From Rufibacter hautae (GTDB lineage: Bacteria; Bacteroidota; Bacteroidia; Cytophagales; Hymenobacteraceae), in the NCBI RefSeq assembly GCF_008271695.1, contig NZ_VKKY01000003.1, forward strand, positions 496,001 through 560,000: a DNA stretch of 64,000 bases, given 5' to 3'. Positions 18,012-27,348 of this stretch are shown here, piece after piece. The translations under genes and the position numbers were made by a program. Every line of letters begins with the position of its first letter. Within the stretch, counting starts at the first letter, position 1. Below the pieces are notes generated by a model, which saw only the letters and a program-made list of their open reading frames with translations, ran no database searches and was not told where the DNA came from.

Positions 18012-19253
18012 TTAATTAGGCACGTACTGCAGGAAACTCAGGTTTTCTTCGCGCAGAGTTTCCTGAGCCATTTCCAGGAGGTCATTAGCCTGTACTTTCT
18101 TGATCTGTCCGAAGATGTCATTCAGGCTTTCAATGGTGTTCAGGTCCAGGATGCTCTTGCCCATCATCATCATAAAGCCCATGTTGCTCTCCTCGGCCAT
18201 GGCCAGTTGGCCCATCAGTTGCTCCTTGGCAGTGTGCAACTGCACACTGCCCATAGGCTTTTCGCGCAGCAGCTTCAATTCTTTCAAGACCAGCCCGGTG
18301 GTGCGTTTCAATTGCTTCTTCTCCGTCCCGAAGTATATCCCAAAAAGGCCGGTATCTACGTAGGTGGCGTAGTTGGCGTCAATGGTGTACACCAGGCCGT
18401 GTTTCTCGCGCACCGCTAGGTTCAGGCGGGAGTTCATGCCAGGGCCGCCCAGAATGTTCACCAGCATGAAGAACGTGAGCCGGCGCGGATCAGACAAAGG
18501 ATATGCGGGGCACCCGATGACGCAGTGCGCCTGCTGGATGGCTTTTTCCATAACCAGAGTCTGCGGCTCGTAGCTGTTGAACAGGAGCCGCTCGCGGGGC
18601 TGGATCTTGCTTTGGAGGTGCCCCAGGTATTTCTCGGCTAGCTTCACCACTTTGGCAATAGGCCAGTTGCTCACAGAGCAGAACACCAGCTTGTCGGTGC
18701 TGAGGTTGCGGTCAATAAAGGCCTGGAAGTCTTCACGGGTAAAGCCGCTCACGCTCTCGCGGGTACCCAGAATGTTGTAACCCAGCGGGTGGTTCTGGAA
18801 CACCACGGCGTCAAACTCATCAATGATGGCGTCCTCGGGGGTGTCCAGGTACATGGCCATTTCCTCCAGAATCACGCCGCGCTCCTTCTCAATCTCCTTA
18901 CCGGGAAAGGTGGAGTTGAAGGTGATATCGGTGAGCAGCTCAAAGGCCTTTTCGAAGTGGTTTTCCAAAACCGAGGCATAAAAGCTGATCTTCTCTTTGG
19001 TGGTGTAGGCGTTCAGTTCGCCGCCCACACTTTCCAGCCGATTCAGGATGTGGAACGATTTCCGCTTCTGGGTTCCTTTGAACGCCATGTGCTCCCAGAA
19101 GTGGGCCAGGCCTTGCTCATGGGGCAGTTCATCGCGGGAACCAATGTCCATCATAAAACCGCAGTGCGCGATTTTAGTATGCGGTACCTGCTTGTGCAGC
19201 ACTCTAATGCCGTTGGATAGGGTATGGATATGGTAATCAGGTAATTTCGTCAA
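18012..19253 (-). CDS. M16-family (insulinase-like) metallopeptidase
   Basis: Zinc peptidase with the inverted motif HFWEH (H51, E54, H55 from the proposed start) and a downstream conserved Glu in GVILEEMAMYLDTPED. The single 412-residue chain with two M16 halves fits processing-peptidase-like bacterial members. The frame is open upstream to an ATG at 19325, but a -7 promoter box sits exactly there (19330-19323) and the extra residues look unlike the family. I therefore choose TTG at 19253 (MTKLPDYHIHTLSNGIRV). It has no signal peptide, so it is likely cytoplasmic. Confidence 0.85.
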   Translation of the reverse strand: MTKLPDYHIHTLSNGIRVLHKQVPHTKIAHCGFMMDIGSRDELPHEQGLAHFWEHMAFKGTQKRKSFHILNRLESVGGELNAYTTKEKISFYASVLENHFEKAFELLTDITFNSTFPGKEIEKERGVILEEMAMYLDTPEDAIIDEFDAVVFQNHPLGYNILGTRESVSGFTREDFQAFIDRNLSTDKLVFCSVSNWPIAKVVKLAEKYLGHLQSKIQPRERLLFNSYEPQTLVMEKAIQQAHCVIGCPAYPLSDPRRLTFFMLVNILGGPGMNSRLNLAVREKHGLVYTIDANYATYVDTGLFGIYFGTEKKQLKRTTGLVLKELKLLREKPMGSVQLHTAKEQLMGQLAMAEESNMGFMMMMGKSILDLNTIESLNDIFGQIKKVQANDLLEMAQETLREENLSFLQYVPN

Positions 19254-19322
19254 GTTAAATGGTGCGTTTACAAGTAAAACACTTTTGCGCTGCCCTTGTT
19301 GTACAAAAGAGAAAGCAGCCTG

Positions 19323-19330
19323 CAAAGGTA
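19323..19330 (-). promoter_or_regulatory. -7 box of the M16 peptidase gene
   Basis: TACCTTTG on the minus strand matches TAnnTTTG. It overlaps the longest possible open frame and so argues for the internal TTG start at 19253. Confidence 0.5.
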
Positions 19331-19497
19331 CGGAGGATTGCCGTGAAAAGGTGAAGATTTAGAAGAAGCCTCCCGCAATTTTGCAGCACCGGGGAAGGCC
19401 TTACCAAAATAGAACCGCTCGCTTAATACGTTTTTATTCAAGGTAACATAAGGGTACACCGGGGCTTTGGGTGTCTAGTCATAAAAGGGCAAAGGAA

Positions 19498-19962
19498 ATG
19501 ATTCACTTAGACACCCCTGATATCAGGCTGAGCGGCGCCACGCCCGCAGAGTACCCCGAGCTGGTGGCGGTTTGGGAGGCATCGGTGCGGGCTACCCATC
19601 CATTTGTCACTGAAGACGAAATTGCCTTTTTCCGGCCCATTATCTTGCATGACTATCTCAAAATGATGAAACTCACCTGCGCCCGCAACAGCCACGGAGC
19701 CATTTTGGGTTTCGCGGGGGTTATGGCGGGTAAGCTGGAAATGCTGTTTCTGCATCCCATGGCCCGGGGAAGAGGCATCGGCACGGCCTTGCTGCAGCAC
19801 GTGATCCGGCACCAGGGCGTGACCAAAGTGGACGTGAACGAGGAAAATGAGCAAGCCCTAGGTTTCTACCAGCACCACGGCTTTAAAGTAACCAAGCGTT
19901 CTGAGCTGGACGCCATGGGCAAGCCGCACCCCATCCTGTACCTGGAGCTGGACAATTCCTGA
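19498..19962 (+). CDS. GNAT-family N-acetyltransferase (YjaB-like)
   Basis: A 154-residue acetyl-CoA-dependent N-acetyltransferase. The acetyl-CoA loop reads PMARGRGIGTALLQHV, followed by VDVNEENEQALGFYQHHGFKVTKRSELDAMGKPHPILYLEL, which resembles E. coli YjaB. The acceptor is unknown. An in-frame GTG at 19471 is possible, but the ATG at 19498 follows an AAAGGAA and matches the family N-terminus better. Divergent from the M16 gene. Confidence 0.85.
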   Translation: MIHLDTPDIRLSGATPAEYPELVAVWEASVRATHPFVTEDEIAFFRPIILHDYLKMMKLTCARNSHGAILGFAGVMAGKLEMLFLHPMARGRGIGTALLQHVIRHQGVTKVDVNEENEQALGFYQHHGFKVTKRSELDAMGKPHPILYLELDNS

Positions 19963-20032
19963 TTTCTCTTAGGCTAAAATTGATCAGGCAAACGCTGCCT
20001 TTCTCCTCTTAAGTAGGAATAGCAACGCTTTC

Positions 20033-20070
20033 CGTTTTAAATCGATTTATTCAATATCGGCCTAAAAACG
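20033..20070. repeat. Dispersed palindrome copy
   Basis: CGTTTTAAATCGATTTATT then ATCGGCCTAAAAACG. The right arm is well kept. Between convergent GNAT and glycosyltransferase genes. Confidence 0.6.
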
Positions 20071-20132
20071 GCATTCATTTACTTCTTCATCAGAAAACCG
20101 GCGCAACGGCTTTCCTCTTCAGCGATCCAATT

Positions 20133-21260
20133 TTATTGCGTTAAGACATGCTCGTAGACTTGGTAGAGCTGCGGGATAGTGACTTGCGGCCGGAAGGTTT
20201 GGGCGTGCTCCAGACCTTGTTTCACCATCTGTTTCTGGAGATCGGGGCTGGACAGGACTTCCTGGATGGCGTGGGCCATGCCTTCCACATCGGTAGGGGA
20301 GACGTAGCGTGTAGCCGGACCACCGGCCTCGGAGAAACAGGAACCGGTAGACGTGATCACGGGCACGCCGCTGTTCAAAGCCTCCACAATGGGTATCCCG
20401 AAGCCTTCAAAGATAGAGGGATAGACAAACAGCGTAGCCAGTTGGTAGATAATCGGGAGCTCCTGGAAAGGGATGTAGGGCAGAAATAACACCTTATCCG
20501 CCAGCGAATGCTGCGCAATAAAGTCCTGTATCTCCTGGTAGTACTCGGTTTTGCGCCCGATGAAAACCACCGGAATCGGGGCACCCGCCGCGTGCCAGCC
20601 TTTTAACAGATGCAGTTGGTTTTTGCGGCGCTCCAGTGTGCCCACGCAAAGAATGAACTGACTTGGCAACCCGTACTTCTGCCGCACCTCGGTTTGGGCC
20701 TCTTTTTCGGGAATCAGCTGAAAAACAGGGTCACAGTCCTGGTACACCACCTGCACCTTCTCACGACCCACCCCGAAGAACTCCTCCAGGTCCTGGGCCG
20801 TCTGCTCACTGATGGCAATGATCTGGTGGGCGCTGTCGCAGGCGTCTTTGAACTTCTTGCGGTAGATGTAGCGGTCAATGGTAGGGTAAAGCTCCGGGAA
20901 GCGCAGAAAGATAAGGTCATGGATGGTCACTACCAGTTTGGTGCGCTGCCGGTCCAGGCCGTAGGGCAGTTCGTTGCTGAGGCCGTGGTACACCTGCACC
21001 CCATGCTGGGGCAAAGCCGCCCGCAACCCGAAGGTGCGCCATAGGGAAGAGAACCGCTTGCCCAACCCGTTGGGCTGCACAACCTGGGTCTTGGCTACCG
21101 AAGGAAAAAAGTCTTTGAAAAGGTCGTTTCGGCGGGGGGTGAACAGCGCGTATTCGTCCTGGGAGTAATGCGTCATCATGCCCGAGATAACAAAGCGGCT
21201 GTAATTCCCCAGGCCCGAGGTATTGGTGAAAGCGCGTTTCGCGTCGTATCCTATCTTCAT
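20133..21260 (-). CDS. Glycosyltransferase family 4
   Basis: A 375-residue GT-B fold retaining glycosyltransferase that moves a sugar from a nucleotide donor, probably onto a surface glycan or lipid. The N-domain has the GxGNY-type loop (NTSGLGNYSRFVISGM). The C-domain starts with FILCVGTLERRKNQLHLLKGW and holds the E-x7-E type signature in PSIFEGFGIPIVEALNSGVPVITS. No signal peptide; cytoplasmic face. It stands alone rather than in a polysaccharide cluster, so the acceptor cannot be inferred. Confidence 0.88.
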   Translation of the reverse strand: MKIGYDAKRAFTNTSGLGNYSRFVISGMMTHYSQDEYALFTPRRNDLFKDFFPSVAKTQVVQPNGLGKRFSSLWRTFGLRAALPQHGVQVYHGLSNELPYGLDRQRTKLVVTIHDLIFLRFPELYPTIDRYIYRKKFKDACDSAHQIIAISEQTAQDLEEFFGVGREKVQVVYQDCDPVFQLIPEKEAQTEVRQKYGLPSQFILCVGTLERRKNQLHLLKGWHAAGAPIPVVFIGRKTEYYQEIQDFIAQHSLADKVLFLPYIPFQELPIIYQLATLFVYPSIFEGFGIPIVEALNSGVPVITSTGSCFSEAGGPATRYVSPTDVEGMAHAIQEVLSSPDLQKQMVKQGLEHAQTFRPQVTIPQLYQVYEHVLTQ

Positions 21261-21539
21261 ATCAACACCGCAATATTAGCATTCTTCCGGAACAAGTAGA
21301 GCGCCTGGAACCCTGAAGAACGGAAAAGAACGAGAATATTGAGAAAGTAACTTACCTCGTCTTAGGTAGGCTCACAGGATTTGGGACAGGTGCAAACAAA
21401 TAATTTGTAAAGCTTGGATGGTTCAAGGTTTTTAAATATGCATCAAATTATATAAAAGATTTGTCCTATATTGATGCAAAAATAAAAATTCTATACACAT
21501 AGCTATCCCAGTACGAATTACTCCACAAAGCCCTGCAAA

Positions 21540-23525
21540 ATGATACAAAGAGTACTTGGTCCGTTTCGGCCTTTTTCCACTTCCAGAGGATTCACATTTG
21601 CGATTCTGCTTTGTTGTTGGGTATGGCTCTGGACTAGTTTGCCTGTGGTGGCACAGGAGAAGCCCGTTGAAGAGAAAGTATATGTTACTGCTGAGCAGAT
21701 GCCGGAGTTCCCAGGTGGGCAAGGTGCCATGTTGAAATACCTGGCGAATAATTTTGTCATTAACATGGGCATAGACCAGGACTCCCTAAACGGGACCATG
21801 GTCGCTTCGTTCGTTATTTCCAAAGAAGGAAAAGTAACCCAAGTAGAAATAGTAAAGAAGTTATTGCCCAGTCTGGATCAGGAATTGGTACGCGTGGTTT
21901 CTTCCATGCCAAATTGGAAACCAGGGATGGTGAAGGGTGAGCCTGTAGCCGTAAGATCCTCGGTTCCTTTCAAAGTGGTTTGGAAAGGACTGACGCCTAA
22001 GGGAGCCATAGCGTCTGTCACTGCTAAAAATGAGTCTCCTTTACCCAAGAAAGAGAAAAACCTGTGGATGGATCAACCATTAGAGTTTCCTGGAGGGGAA
22101 AAGGCGTTTTGGCAGTATATGCGGGAAAACAAGGCGTTTTTAGATGATGCCCGGAAAACGAAGGCTGAAGGCGTCATAGCGGTACAGTTCACGATTTCTG
22201 AGACTGGCAAGGTGAACAATGTGGGAATCATCAAATCTCTGCACCCAGTCTTTGACCAGGCAGTAGTGAGGGCCTTGAAAAACATGCCCCTTTGGAAGGT
22301 GAAAAATACAAGCCAAAAACCAGAGCCTCTATCGTTGGGGTTTTCCCTGGGGGTGAAACAAGGGCTCTCCGGATTACCAGATGAGGAGCAGGAGAGGCTG
22401 CATCTGACCTTGGAAGTATTTCATATTGCGCAGGATGATCCTACCTTCCTAGGCGGAAGAGAAGCTTTACTGGAATTTTTGGCAGCTAACCTCGCTTTCC
22501 CTGAAAGCGCCAAGCAGGATAAGGTAGAAGGCCTGTTTTCAGTGGAGGGAGTGATCAATCGTAAAGGAGAAATAGGGTATTTAGACGTGACCCATGCCTT
22601 ACACCCCAGCGTTGATACCGCTATCATGCAGGTTATCAAAAAAATGCCCACCTGGAAACCAGGTAGGATTAATGGCAGATTTGTAAATGTGCGCACCGAG
22701 TTTTCCTTCAGGGTGGCTAACAACACCATCACGCTGCTGGAAAATCCTCCGGTATGGAAACCAAGATATTACCAGGGGTATTGGCAAGGGATTCCGGACC
22801 CGGTGGAAATGCAGGCCCGCTTGAAGGCCAAAGCAGAACAGAAGCAGCTCATAGTGGATGCCCTGCCGGAGTTTCCCGGCGGAGAACAGGGAATGTGGCA
22901 ATTCATGAAAGAACACAAGGCCTCTCTGGAAGATGCGAAGCAAAGAAAAGTAGCCGGTACCCTGGAAGCAGAGTTCCAGATTTCCGAGACTGGTAAAGTA
23001 TCTGACATACGCATCACCAAATCCTTGGACGCTTATTTCGACCACATCGTTATGAACGCCTTGGAGAAGATGCCCGAGTGGAAACCTGCTATACAGGGTG
23101 GAAAAGCAGTGCCAGTGATTCATTCCTTCTCTTATGAAGTCACCGAGGGAGAAAAAAGGGTCGTGGAAAAAGAATTTAAGGAGGAAAAAGTATACTTACA
23201 TGCCGAGAGAATGCCCGTCTTTCCCGGAGGACAAGGAAGTCTTCAGAAATATATCGCCAAAAACCTCCTTTACCCACCCGATGCCAGGCAGGAGAACGCC
23301 GCAGGTACCCTCGTCCTGAGTTTTATAGTGGACTCAAAAGGGCAGATCCATTCTCTGGAGGTAGTACAAAGGGTACACCCGGGTGTAGACGATGCCGTCC
23401 TGAACCTCTTCAAACAAATGCCCGCTTGGAGGCCTGCGTCCTTAGATGATAGAAAAGTGGCTATTCGGGTAAGAGTTCCCTTGATGATAGCCAACAATTC
23501 AGTTGTTCCGGTTGGGAATTGGTAA
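21540..23525 (+). CDS. Secreted array of five TonB C-terminal domains
   Basis: 661 residues: a hydrophobic signal or anchor (about 18-38, ending VVAQ), then five TonB_C-like modules at about 45-150, 178-285, 298-395, 438-540 and 555-655. Each has the pattern (M)PEFPGG ... GxVxxxFxIxxxGKV ... K(S/K)LHPxxDxxxxxxxxxMPxWKP. Modules differ in quality; the second and fourth share WMDQPLEFPGG/ALPEFPGG and FxISETGKV. There is no proline-rich linker or other TonB hallmark, so it may not transduce energy from ExbBD. A role in periplasmic binding is possible. Transcribed ahead of the DUF937-like gene. Confidence 0.8.
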   Translation: MIQRVLGPFRPFSTSRGFTFAILLCCWVWLWTSLPVVAQEKPVEEKVYVTAEQMPEFPGGQGAMLKYLANNFVINMGIDQDSLNGTMVASFVISKEGKVTQVEIVKKLLPSLDQELVRVVSSMPNWKPGMVKGEPVAVRSSVPFKVVWKGLTPKGAIASVTAKNESPLPKKEKNLWMDQPLEFPGGEKAFWQYMRENKAFLDDARKTKAEGVIAVQFTISETGKVNNVGIIKSLHPVFDQAVVRALKNMPLWKVKNTSQKPEPLSLGFSLGVKQGLSGLPDEEQERLHLTLEVFHIAQDDPTFLGGREALLEFLAANLAFPESAKQDKVEGLFSVEGVINRKGEIGYLDVTHALHPSVDTAIMQVIKKMPTWKPGRINGRFVNVRTEFSFRVANNTITLLENPPVWKPRYYQGYWQGIPDPVEMQARLKAKAEQKQLIVDALPEFPGGEQGMWQFMKEHKASLEDAKQRKVAGTLEAEFQISETGKVSDIRITKSLDAYFDHIVMNALEKMPEWKPAIQGGKAVPVIHSFSYEVTEGEKRVVEKEFKEEKVYLHAERMPVFPGGQGSLQKYIAKNLLYPPDARQENAAGTLVLSFIVDSKGQIHSLEVVQRVHPGVDDAVLNLFKQMPAWRPASLDDRKVAIRVRVPLMIANNSVVPVGNW

Positions 23526-23752
23526 GATGCAGGTAGAAGTAAAAGCCTTTGCGTCAGTCTGAGCGTTCCAAGTCTTTCCTAAAATCACGAAATTAAGGTA
23601 AAGCTTATATAAACGTGAATTCCTGCTTTGCTGTGCTATCTATGTCTTTTCAGTTTCTCCATGTGAGGGCAGGATGAGGAAGGCAGAATCAACAATTTCG
23701 ATTTAACTCCGTTTACAAAAAATCTACAACTATTCAGGTAAAGGAGTTACGT

Positions 23753-24211
23753 ATGTTTGATCAAATAGTAGGCTTAGTAAAGCAGCAGTTAGGCAACAAC
23801 CCCCAAGTAGCAGCAGCCATACCCCCAGGGAAGGAAGATGCGGTACATAATGAGGTTGCCCACCAGGTTACAACCGGATTGGCCAGCCAGTTGGTGACGC
23901 AAGGGGGCATAGGCGGATTGTTGTCTATGCTGCAGGGCGGCGGGACGACTGCCGGAAATCCGGTGATTGCCTCCATCACCCATAATGTGGTAAGTAGCTT
24001 GGGAAGTAAGTTTGGGTTACCTCCGGCAGCCACCACCGCCATTGCGGCGGCCTTGCCGGGCTTGCTGCAGAAATTCACCCATAAGGCCAATGATCCCAAT
24101 GATCACAGCATCACCCCCTCCAGCATCACAGAATCCCTCACAGGTATGTTGGGCAAAGGCGGATTAGGCGGATTAGGCAATCTGGGCGGTTTAGGTGGGT
24201 TATTCAAATAA
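23753..24211 (+). CDS. DUF937-like small protein
   Basis: A 152-residue protein without signal peptide. The N-terminal two thirds are helical (MFDQIVGLVKQQLGNNPQVAAAIP, IASITHNVVSSLGSKFGLPPAATTAIAAALPGLLQKF), as in DUF937/YidB-type proteins. The last 30 residues are a GGLGGLGNLGGLGGLF repeat. A good Shine-Dalgarno (AAAGGAG, 7 nt before the ATG) supports the start, which is unusual in this window. Function unknown. Confidence 0.7.
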   Translation: MFDQIVGLVKQQLGNNPQVAAAIPPGKEDAVHNEVAHQVTTGLASQLVTQGGIGGLLSMLQGGGTTAGNPVIASITHNVVSSLGSKFGLPPAATTAIAAALPGLLQKFTHKANDPNDHSITPSSITESLTGMLGKGGLGGLGNLGGLGGLFK

Positions 24212-24276
24212 TTGGCCAAAAACCATTTGCTAGGAATCCTAAACTAGTAAGGATTTAGCGGCAGAACAGCCGCACT

Positions 24277-24323
24277 AAGAGAACCCCATGGAACGGAGTT
24301 GTATCGTTTCATGGGGCTCTTTT
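24277..24323. terminator. Terminator after the DUF937-like gene
   Basis: Stem AAGAG-AA-CCCCATGGAACG / CGTTTCATGGGGCTCTT with a 2-nt bulge and one mismatch, followed by T7. Confidence 0.75.
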
Positions 24324-24333
24324 TTTATTAATT

Positions 24334-24369
24334 AACTAATTCTTTAGTTTGAAAACTAAAATATTAGTT
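24334..24369. promoter_or_regulatory. Operator-like dyad upstream of blaI
   Basis: A 36-bp interrupted palindrome: outer arms AACTAAT/ATTAGTT, inner TTTAGTTT-GA-AAACTAAA. 30 of 36 positions are symmetric. It ends 33 nt before the proposed blaI ATG, where a dimeric BlaI/MecI-type repressor would autoregulate. Confidence 0.7.
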
Positions 24370-24402
24370 GTAGGTTTAGTTCATCACCATTACCACCTAC
24401 CT

Positions 24403-24780
24403 ATGAAAGAGTTAACCAAAGCCGAGGAGCAAGTCATGCAGATTCTCTGGAATTTGCGGCAGGGCTTCGTGAAAGACATCTTGGACCAGTTGCCCGAGCC
24501 CAAGCCCGCTTACAACACCGTTTCCACCATCGTGCGAATTCTGGAGAAGAAAGGCTTTGTGGGCTACAAGGCCTACGGTAAGACCCACGAGTATTATCCG
24601 CTCATCGCCCGTGACGATTACCGCCACTTCTACCTGAAGAACTTTGTGAGCGGCTATTTTGGGGGCTCTTTCAAGCGCCTGGTGTCCTTCTTCGCAAAAG
24701 AGGAGAACATGGACCTGCAGGAACTGGAGGAGATGCTGAAACACGTGAAAGAGGACCTAGACAAAAAAGAAGATGAATGA
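24403..24780 (+). CDS. BlaI/MecI/CopY-family transcriptional repressor
   Basis: 126-residue winged-helix repressor: KELTKAEEQVMQILWNLRQGFVKDILDQL, then the recognition part PKPAYNTVSTIVRILEKKGFVGYKAYGKTHEYYPLI, and an acidic helical dimerisation tail. The frame also opens upstream, but the ATG at 24403 gives the family N-terminus. It overlaps the M56 sensor gene by 8 bp, so the two are translationally coupled. By family analogy it represses its own operon until the sensor triggers its cleavage. The signal need not be a beta-lactam. Confidence 0.92.
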   Translation: MKELTKAEEQVMQILWNLRQGFVKDILDQLPEPKPAYNTVSTIVRILEKKGFVGYKAYGKTHEYYPLIARDDYRHFYLKNFVSGYFGGSFKRLVSFFAKEENMDLQELEEMLKHVKEDLDKKEDE

Positions 24781-27244
24781 GGCGCTGCTGCAGTACCTGC
24801 TGGAATCGGGCGCGGGGCTGGTGTTACTCTACCTCTTCTTTGTGCTGGTTCTGAAACGGGAGACCTGTTTCCAGTTCAATCGGTTCTACCTGCTGGCGGC
24901 TATTTTGCTGTCTTGCCTGTTGCCGCTCTCCAATTTGCCGGGTATCAGTATTTGGCCGCAGGAGCAAGAGCCGGAAACTGCCTTGGTTTTTGAAACGGCA
25001 ATGGAAATGCCCTTAGTTACCTCTGAGGCAATCATCACACCTGAGGAATCCTTTGACTACTGGAACCTGCTGTACTTGGCCTATGGTCTTGGGGTGGTGT
25101 TCTTCGCGGGAAGGTTTCTGGTGCAGGTCCTCCGTCTTCGGCGGTTTGCCCGGCAAGAAGGCGTTTCCTTTTACCTGCCCAACCAGGCGCCTGTGATTCT
25201 CACCAACGGGCAATTCCCCACTTTCTCTTTCTGGCGCTGGGTTTTCTTTGACAACAGCCAAACGCTCACTCCTGAGGAAACCGAGCGCATTCTTCAGCAC
25301 GAGCAGGTGCATATTGACCAGCGGCACACCCTGGATGTACTGTTGGTGTCCCTGGCCGGGGTAGTGTTCTGGTTTAATCCGCTGCTGGTGCTGTATAAAA
25401 AGGCCTTGGAGCAAACCCATGAGTTCATTGCCGATGCCCACGTAGCTAAAGCCTCAGGTGCAGGCTTGTATTCTTCGCTCTTGGTAAAGCAGGTGCTCAA
25501 ATCCGCAGATTTTCCATTGGGCAGTTACTTCTTTCTCAATAAATCCCTCACCTTAACCAGAATCAAAATGATGAAAAGATTGCATGAATCCCCCAAACTC
25601 AGCCGGATGCTGATGGTAGTTCCTGTCCTTATCCTGGTTTTGGTGGCGGTTGCCGCCATGCGTCCGGCCCCGGTTCCCGAAAGTAGCGCAGAGGCAACGG
25701 CCAAGGTGCAGAACGGACCTGCTCAATTCCCCGGCGGCCGAGAAGCGCTCAATGCCTACGTGAAGAATCATTTGGTGCTGCCCCAAATTGCTTTTGAGAA
25801 AAGGAAAAACCAGAACGAATTTGTGCAGGTGAAAGGCAGCATGGAGGTGGAGATAGACCCAGACGGCACCCCCCGTTACGGGAAAAGCCGGGGCCTGGAA
25901 GTACGTCCCAATGACCCCGAGGTGGTGAAAGCCATCCATGCGCAGTTTGCCAAGATGGTAAGCCAGATGCCCAAATGGATCCCAGCCCAGAAAGACGGCA
26001 AACCTGTGGCATCCAAAGAAACCATCTCGGTGGCCAGCGTAAGCGGTAATTTCCTATCCTATTCAGATTATCTGACCAGCAGGCAGCAGAAGACCTTCGT
26101 CACGTCAAAGGCAGAAGTTGCCAGTAATGCTGTTACCAAGCGGGCCGAGTACCCCGGCGGAAAACTAGCTATGGTTCATAGTATAGATAGGCAATTTATT
26201 ATGCCTGAGGAAGTGTTCAAATTGAGACCTGCCGGTGACAGTATCCTAGATTTCTATAGGGAGATCAAAGCAGAACTACTCATTGATGAAAATGGGAATG
26301 TAACTCAGGTAAAAGTTCTTAATGTCATGACCGAACCCGGCAACAAGGCCGAGGTGAATCAAGCCATTGGGAAAGAGTTTCTCAGGGCAGCCCCAAAGAT
26401 GGCTCAATGGGCACCTGCCCTGAAAGGCGGTAAACCAGTTGCTTCTAAAGAGATAATTGAATTTAGCGTGGCTACTGGTTACGGTAACAAGACAACGTAT
26501 GAACAGGCTAAGCAGATACAGGAAAAAGCCGCTAATAAAGCCTTCTCAGCTGAAACAAAGGCCAATGCGCCAGCACAAAACAACATATTCATCGCCGTGG
26601 AACAGATGCCCGAGTTCCCCGGCGGATCAGCGGCCATGTTCAAGTACCTGAAGGAAAACACTACTTACCCTCAGGATGCCAAAGATGCCAACATCATCGG
26701 GTCCATGGTAGCAACGTTTGTCATCAATCCGGAAGGAAAAGTAACCGATGTACAGGTCTTAAAAAAGCTGCACCCCAGCCTGGATCAAGCCTTCGTACAG
26801 TCACTGCAGAATATGCCTGCCTGGAAACCCGGATATCAGAACGGGAAAGCAGTATCGGTGAAATACACGGTTCCTTACCGGGTAGTGGCCGATGCGGCTG
26901 CCAAGGGTACGAATGAGCCGGCGTTTGTTCAGGAGGAAAACGTTTTCATCGCCGTGGAGCAAATGCCAGAGTTTCCGGGCGGACCAGCAGCCCTGACCAA
27001 GTACCTGGGAGAGAATTTTATATACCCCAAAGGAGCCGCAGAAGAAGGCGGTTTAATGATTATTTCATGCGTCATCACCAAAGAAGGCAAGGTGTCAAAA
27101 GTGGAAGTCCTGAAAGGCATGTCTCCTGATCTTAACCAGGAAGCGGTGCGCGTAGTCTCTGGCATGCCCACCTGGAAACCAGGCTACCAAAACGGCAAAC
27201 CAGTGGCAGTGAAGTACGTCATCCCCTACCGCATTAAGCCATAA
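24773..27244 (+). CDS. BlaR1-type M56 metallopeptidase sensor with four TonB_C modules
   Basis: 823 residues. Membrane segments at about 10-28, 38-55 and 98-120 frame a cytosolic zinc protease domain: HEQVH at 176-180 and a downstream Glu ligand in THEFIADA (217). A further membrane segment lies at about 276-295. The outside part is not a penicillin-binding domain but four TonB_C-like modules (about 315-420, 455-560, 600-705, 715-823). The last two are canonical (EQMPEFPGG ... MPAWKPGYQNGK). The architecture implies sensing of an envelope state or ligand through the modules, protease activation and cleavage of the adjacent repressor. Confidence 0.88.
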   Translation: MNEALLQYLLESGAGLVLLYLFFVLVLKRETCFQFNRFYLLAAILLSCLLPLSNLPGISIWPQEQEPETALVFETAMEMPLVTSEAIITPEESFDYWNLLYLAYGLGVVFFAGRFLVQVLRLRRFARQEGVSFYLPNQAPVILTNGQFPTFSFWRWVFFDNSQTLTPEETERILQHEQVHIDQRHTLDVLLVSLAGVVFWFNPLLVLYKKALEQTHEFIADAHVAKASGAGLYSSLLVKQVLKSADFPLGSYFFLNKSLTLTRIKMMKRLHESPKLSRMLMVVPVLILVLVAVAAMRPAPVPESSAEATAKVQNGPAQFPGGREALNAYVKNHLVLPQIAFEKRKNQNEFVQVKGSMEVEIDPDGTPRYGKSRGLEVRPNDPEVVKAIHAQFAKMVSQMPKWIPAQKDGKPVASKETISVASVSGNFLSYSDYLTSRQQKTFVTSKAEVASNAVTKRAEYPGGKLAMVHSIDRQFIMPEEVFKLRPAGDSILDFYREIKAELLIDENGNVTQVKVLNVMTEPGNKAEVNQAIGKEFLRAAPKMAQWAPALKGGKPVASKEIIEFSVATGYGNKTTYEQAKQIQEKAANKAFSAETKANAPAQNNIFIAVEQMPEFPGGSAAMFKYLKENTTYPQDAKDANIIGSMVATFVINPEGKVTDVQVLKKLHPSLDQAFVQSLQNMPAWKPGYQNGKAVSVKYTVPYRVVADAAAKGTNEPAFVQEENVFIAVEQMPEFPGGPAALTKYLGENFIYPKGAAEEGGLMIISCVITKEGKVSKVEVLKGMSPDLNQEAVRVVSGMPTWKPGYQNGKPVAVKYVIPYRIKP

Positions 27245-27272
27245 AGCAGAACAAACCAGTTCATCTTAAATG

Positions 27273-27309
27273 AAAAAAGAGCCCGGAACCTATTTCCGGG
27301 CTCTTTTTT
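27273..27309. terminator. Terminator between the M56 sensor and subtilase genes
   Basis: Stem AAAAAAGAGCCCGGA / TCCGGGCTCTTTTTT between convergent genes. Bidirectional. Confidence 0.9.
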
Positions 27310-27348
27310 TGAAATTGGCTTCTAAACTGAAAGGCTAAGGAAAGGCGG

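Noticed and set aside
24403-27244. Beta-lactam resistance module
   Set aside because: No beta-lactamase or PBP2a gene is nearby, and the sensor lacks a penicillin-binding domain; the operon is better called an envelope-sensing BlaI/M56 pair.
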